From positions 1-6,139 of the forward strand of contig URIK01000111.1 in assembly GCA_900547855.1 (NCBI GenBank): a DNA stretch of 6,139 nt, read 5' to 3'. The stretch is from an uncultured Collinsella sp. Its GTDB lineage: Bacteria; Actinomycetota; Coriobacteriia; Coriobacteriales; Coriobacteriaceae. This document shows positions 6,092 to 6,139 of the stretch, piece by piece (positions within the stretch are counted from its first letter, which is position 1; each line of letters starts with the position of its first letter). The notes beneath the pieces were generated by a model. It ran no database searches. It was not told where the DNA came from and saw nothing but the letters and a program-made list of their open reading frames with translations. A program made the translations under genes and the position numbers.

Positions 6092-6139
6092 CTGTCTCTT
6101 ATACACATCTGACGCTGCCGACGACTAGTCGAGTGTAGA
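6092..6139. other. Nextera (P5-side) sequencing adapter left in the contig
   Basis: This is the reverse complement of the block at the left end. CTGTCTCTTATACACATCT (6092-6110) is the mosaic end, followed by the Read 1 primer complement (6111-6124), the index complement CTAGTCGA (6125-6132) and the P5 end (6133-6139). The genome ends at 6091. With bases 1-47 it forms a perfect 47-bp terminal inverted repeat that is purely technical. On the minus strand it gives pyrF a false start, MCIRDR. Confidence 0.98.

Noticed and set aside
5566..6138. Plus-strand 190-residue frame opposite pyrF
   Set aside because: It is antisense to pyrF and ends in the adapter-encoded SYTHLTLPTTSRV tail.
1..6139. Composite transposon or integrative element bounded by perfect terminal inverted repeats
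   Set aside because: The repeats are exactly Nextera adapter with index and P5 tail, no transposase or integrase is encoded, and all genes are core chromosomal genes.

Overview
The window reads as a short-read metagenomic or isolate contig from a Coriobacteriia gut actinobacterium; Collinsella or a close relative is my best guess. Three things point there: an actinobacterial-type integration host factor (mIHF, not the HU-fold IHF) next to gmk and rpoZ, GC-rich codon use, and a rhodanese-less ThiI beside a ComEA/ComEC pair. The genus is inferred from protein character and gene order, without any database search.

The first 47 and last 48 bases are not genomic. They are Illumina Nextera adapter: P5 tail, 8-base i5 index, Read 1 primer and the 19-bp transposase mosaic end, in inverted orientation. 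Real sequence runs from 48 to 6091. All seven genes lie on the minus strand and are described here in the direction of transcription, from high to low coordinates.

(1) pyrF (5476-6091) has lost its N-terminus to the right adapter. (2) A 239-bp intergenic stretch (5237-5475) holds two conspicuous inverted repeats and the mihF leader. (3) A tightly packed operon mihF-gmk-rpoZ-thiI (5236 down to 2826) has junctions of 0, 5 and 0 bp and ends in a perfect 13-bp hairpin followed by a short T run (2783-2815). (4) A 213-bp intergenic stretch (2613-2825) contains that terminator and a possible comEA promoter carrying a 12-bp palindrome. (5) comEA-comEC (2612 down to 48) overlap by ATGA, and comEC is cut by the left adapter just after its HxDxDH metal-binding motif.

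Functionally, pyrF completes UMP synthesis, gmk makes GDP, rpoZ is the RNA polymerase omega subunit, mihF is a nucleoid DNA-binding protein, and thiI supplies sulfur for tRNA s4U and possibly thiamine thiazole. comEA and comEC are the DNA receptor and membrane channel for uptake of transforming DNA. I see no novel multi-gene system. What deserves a second look is the intergenic palindromes, the placement of thiI in the mihF-gmk-rpoZ operon, and the adapter artefacts, which create false peptides and a false 'transposon-like' terminal inverted repeat.
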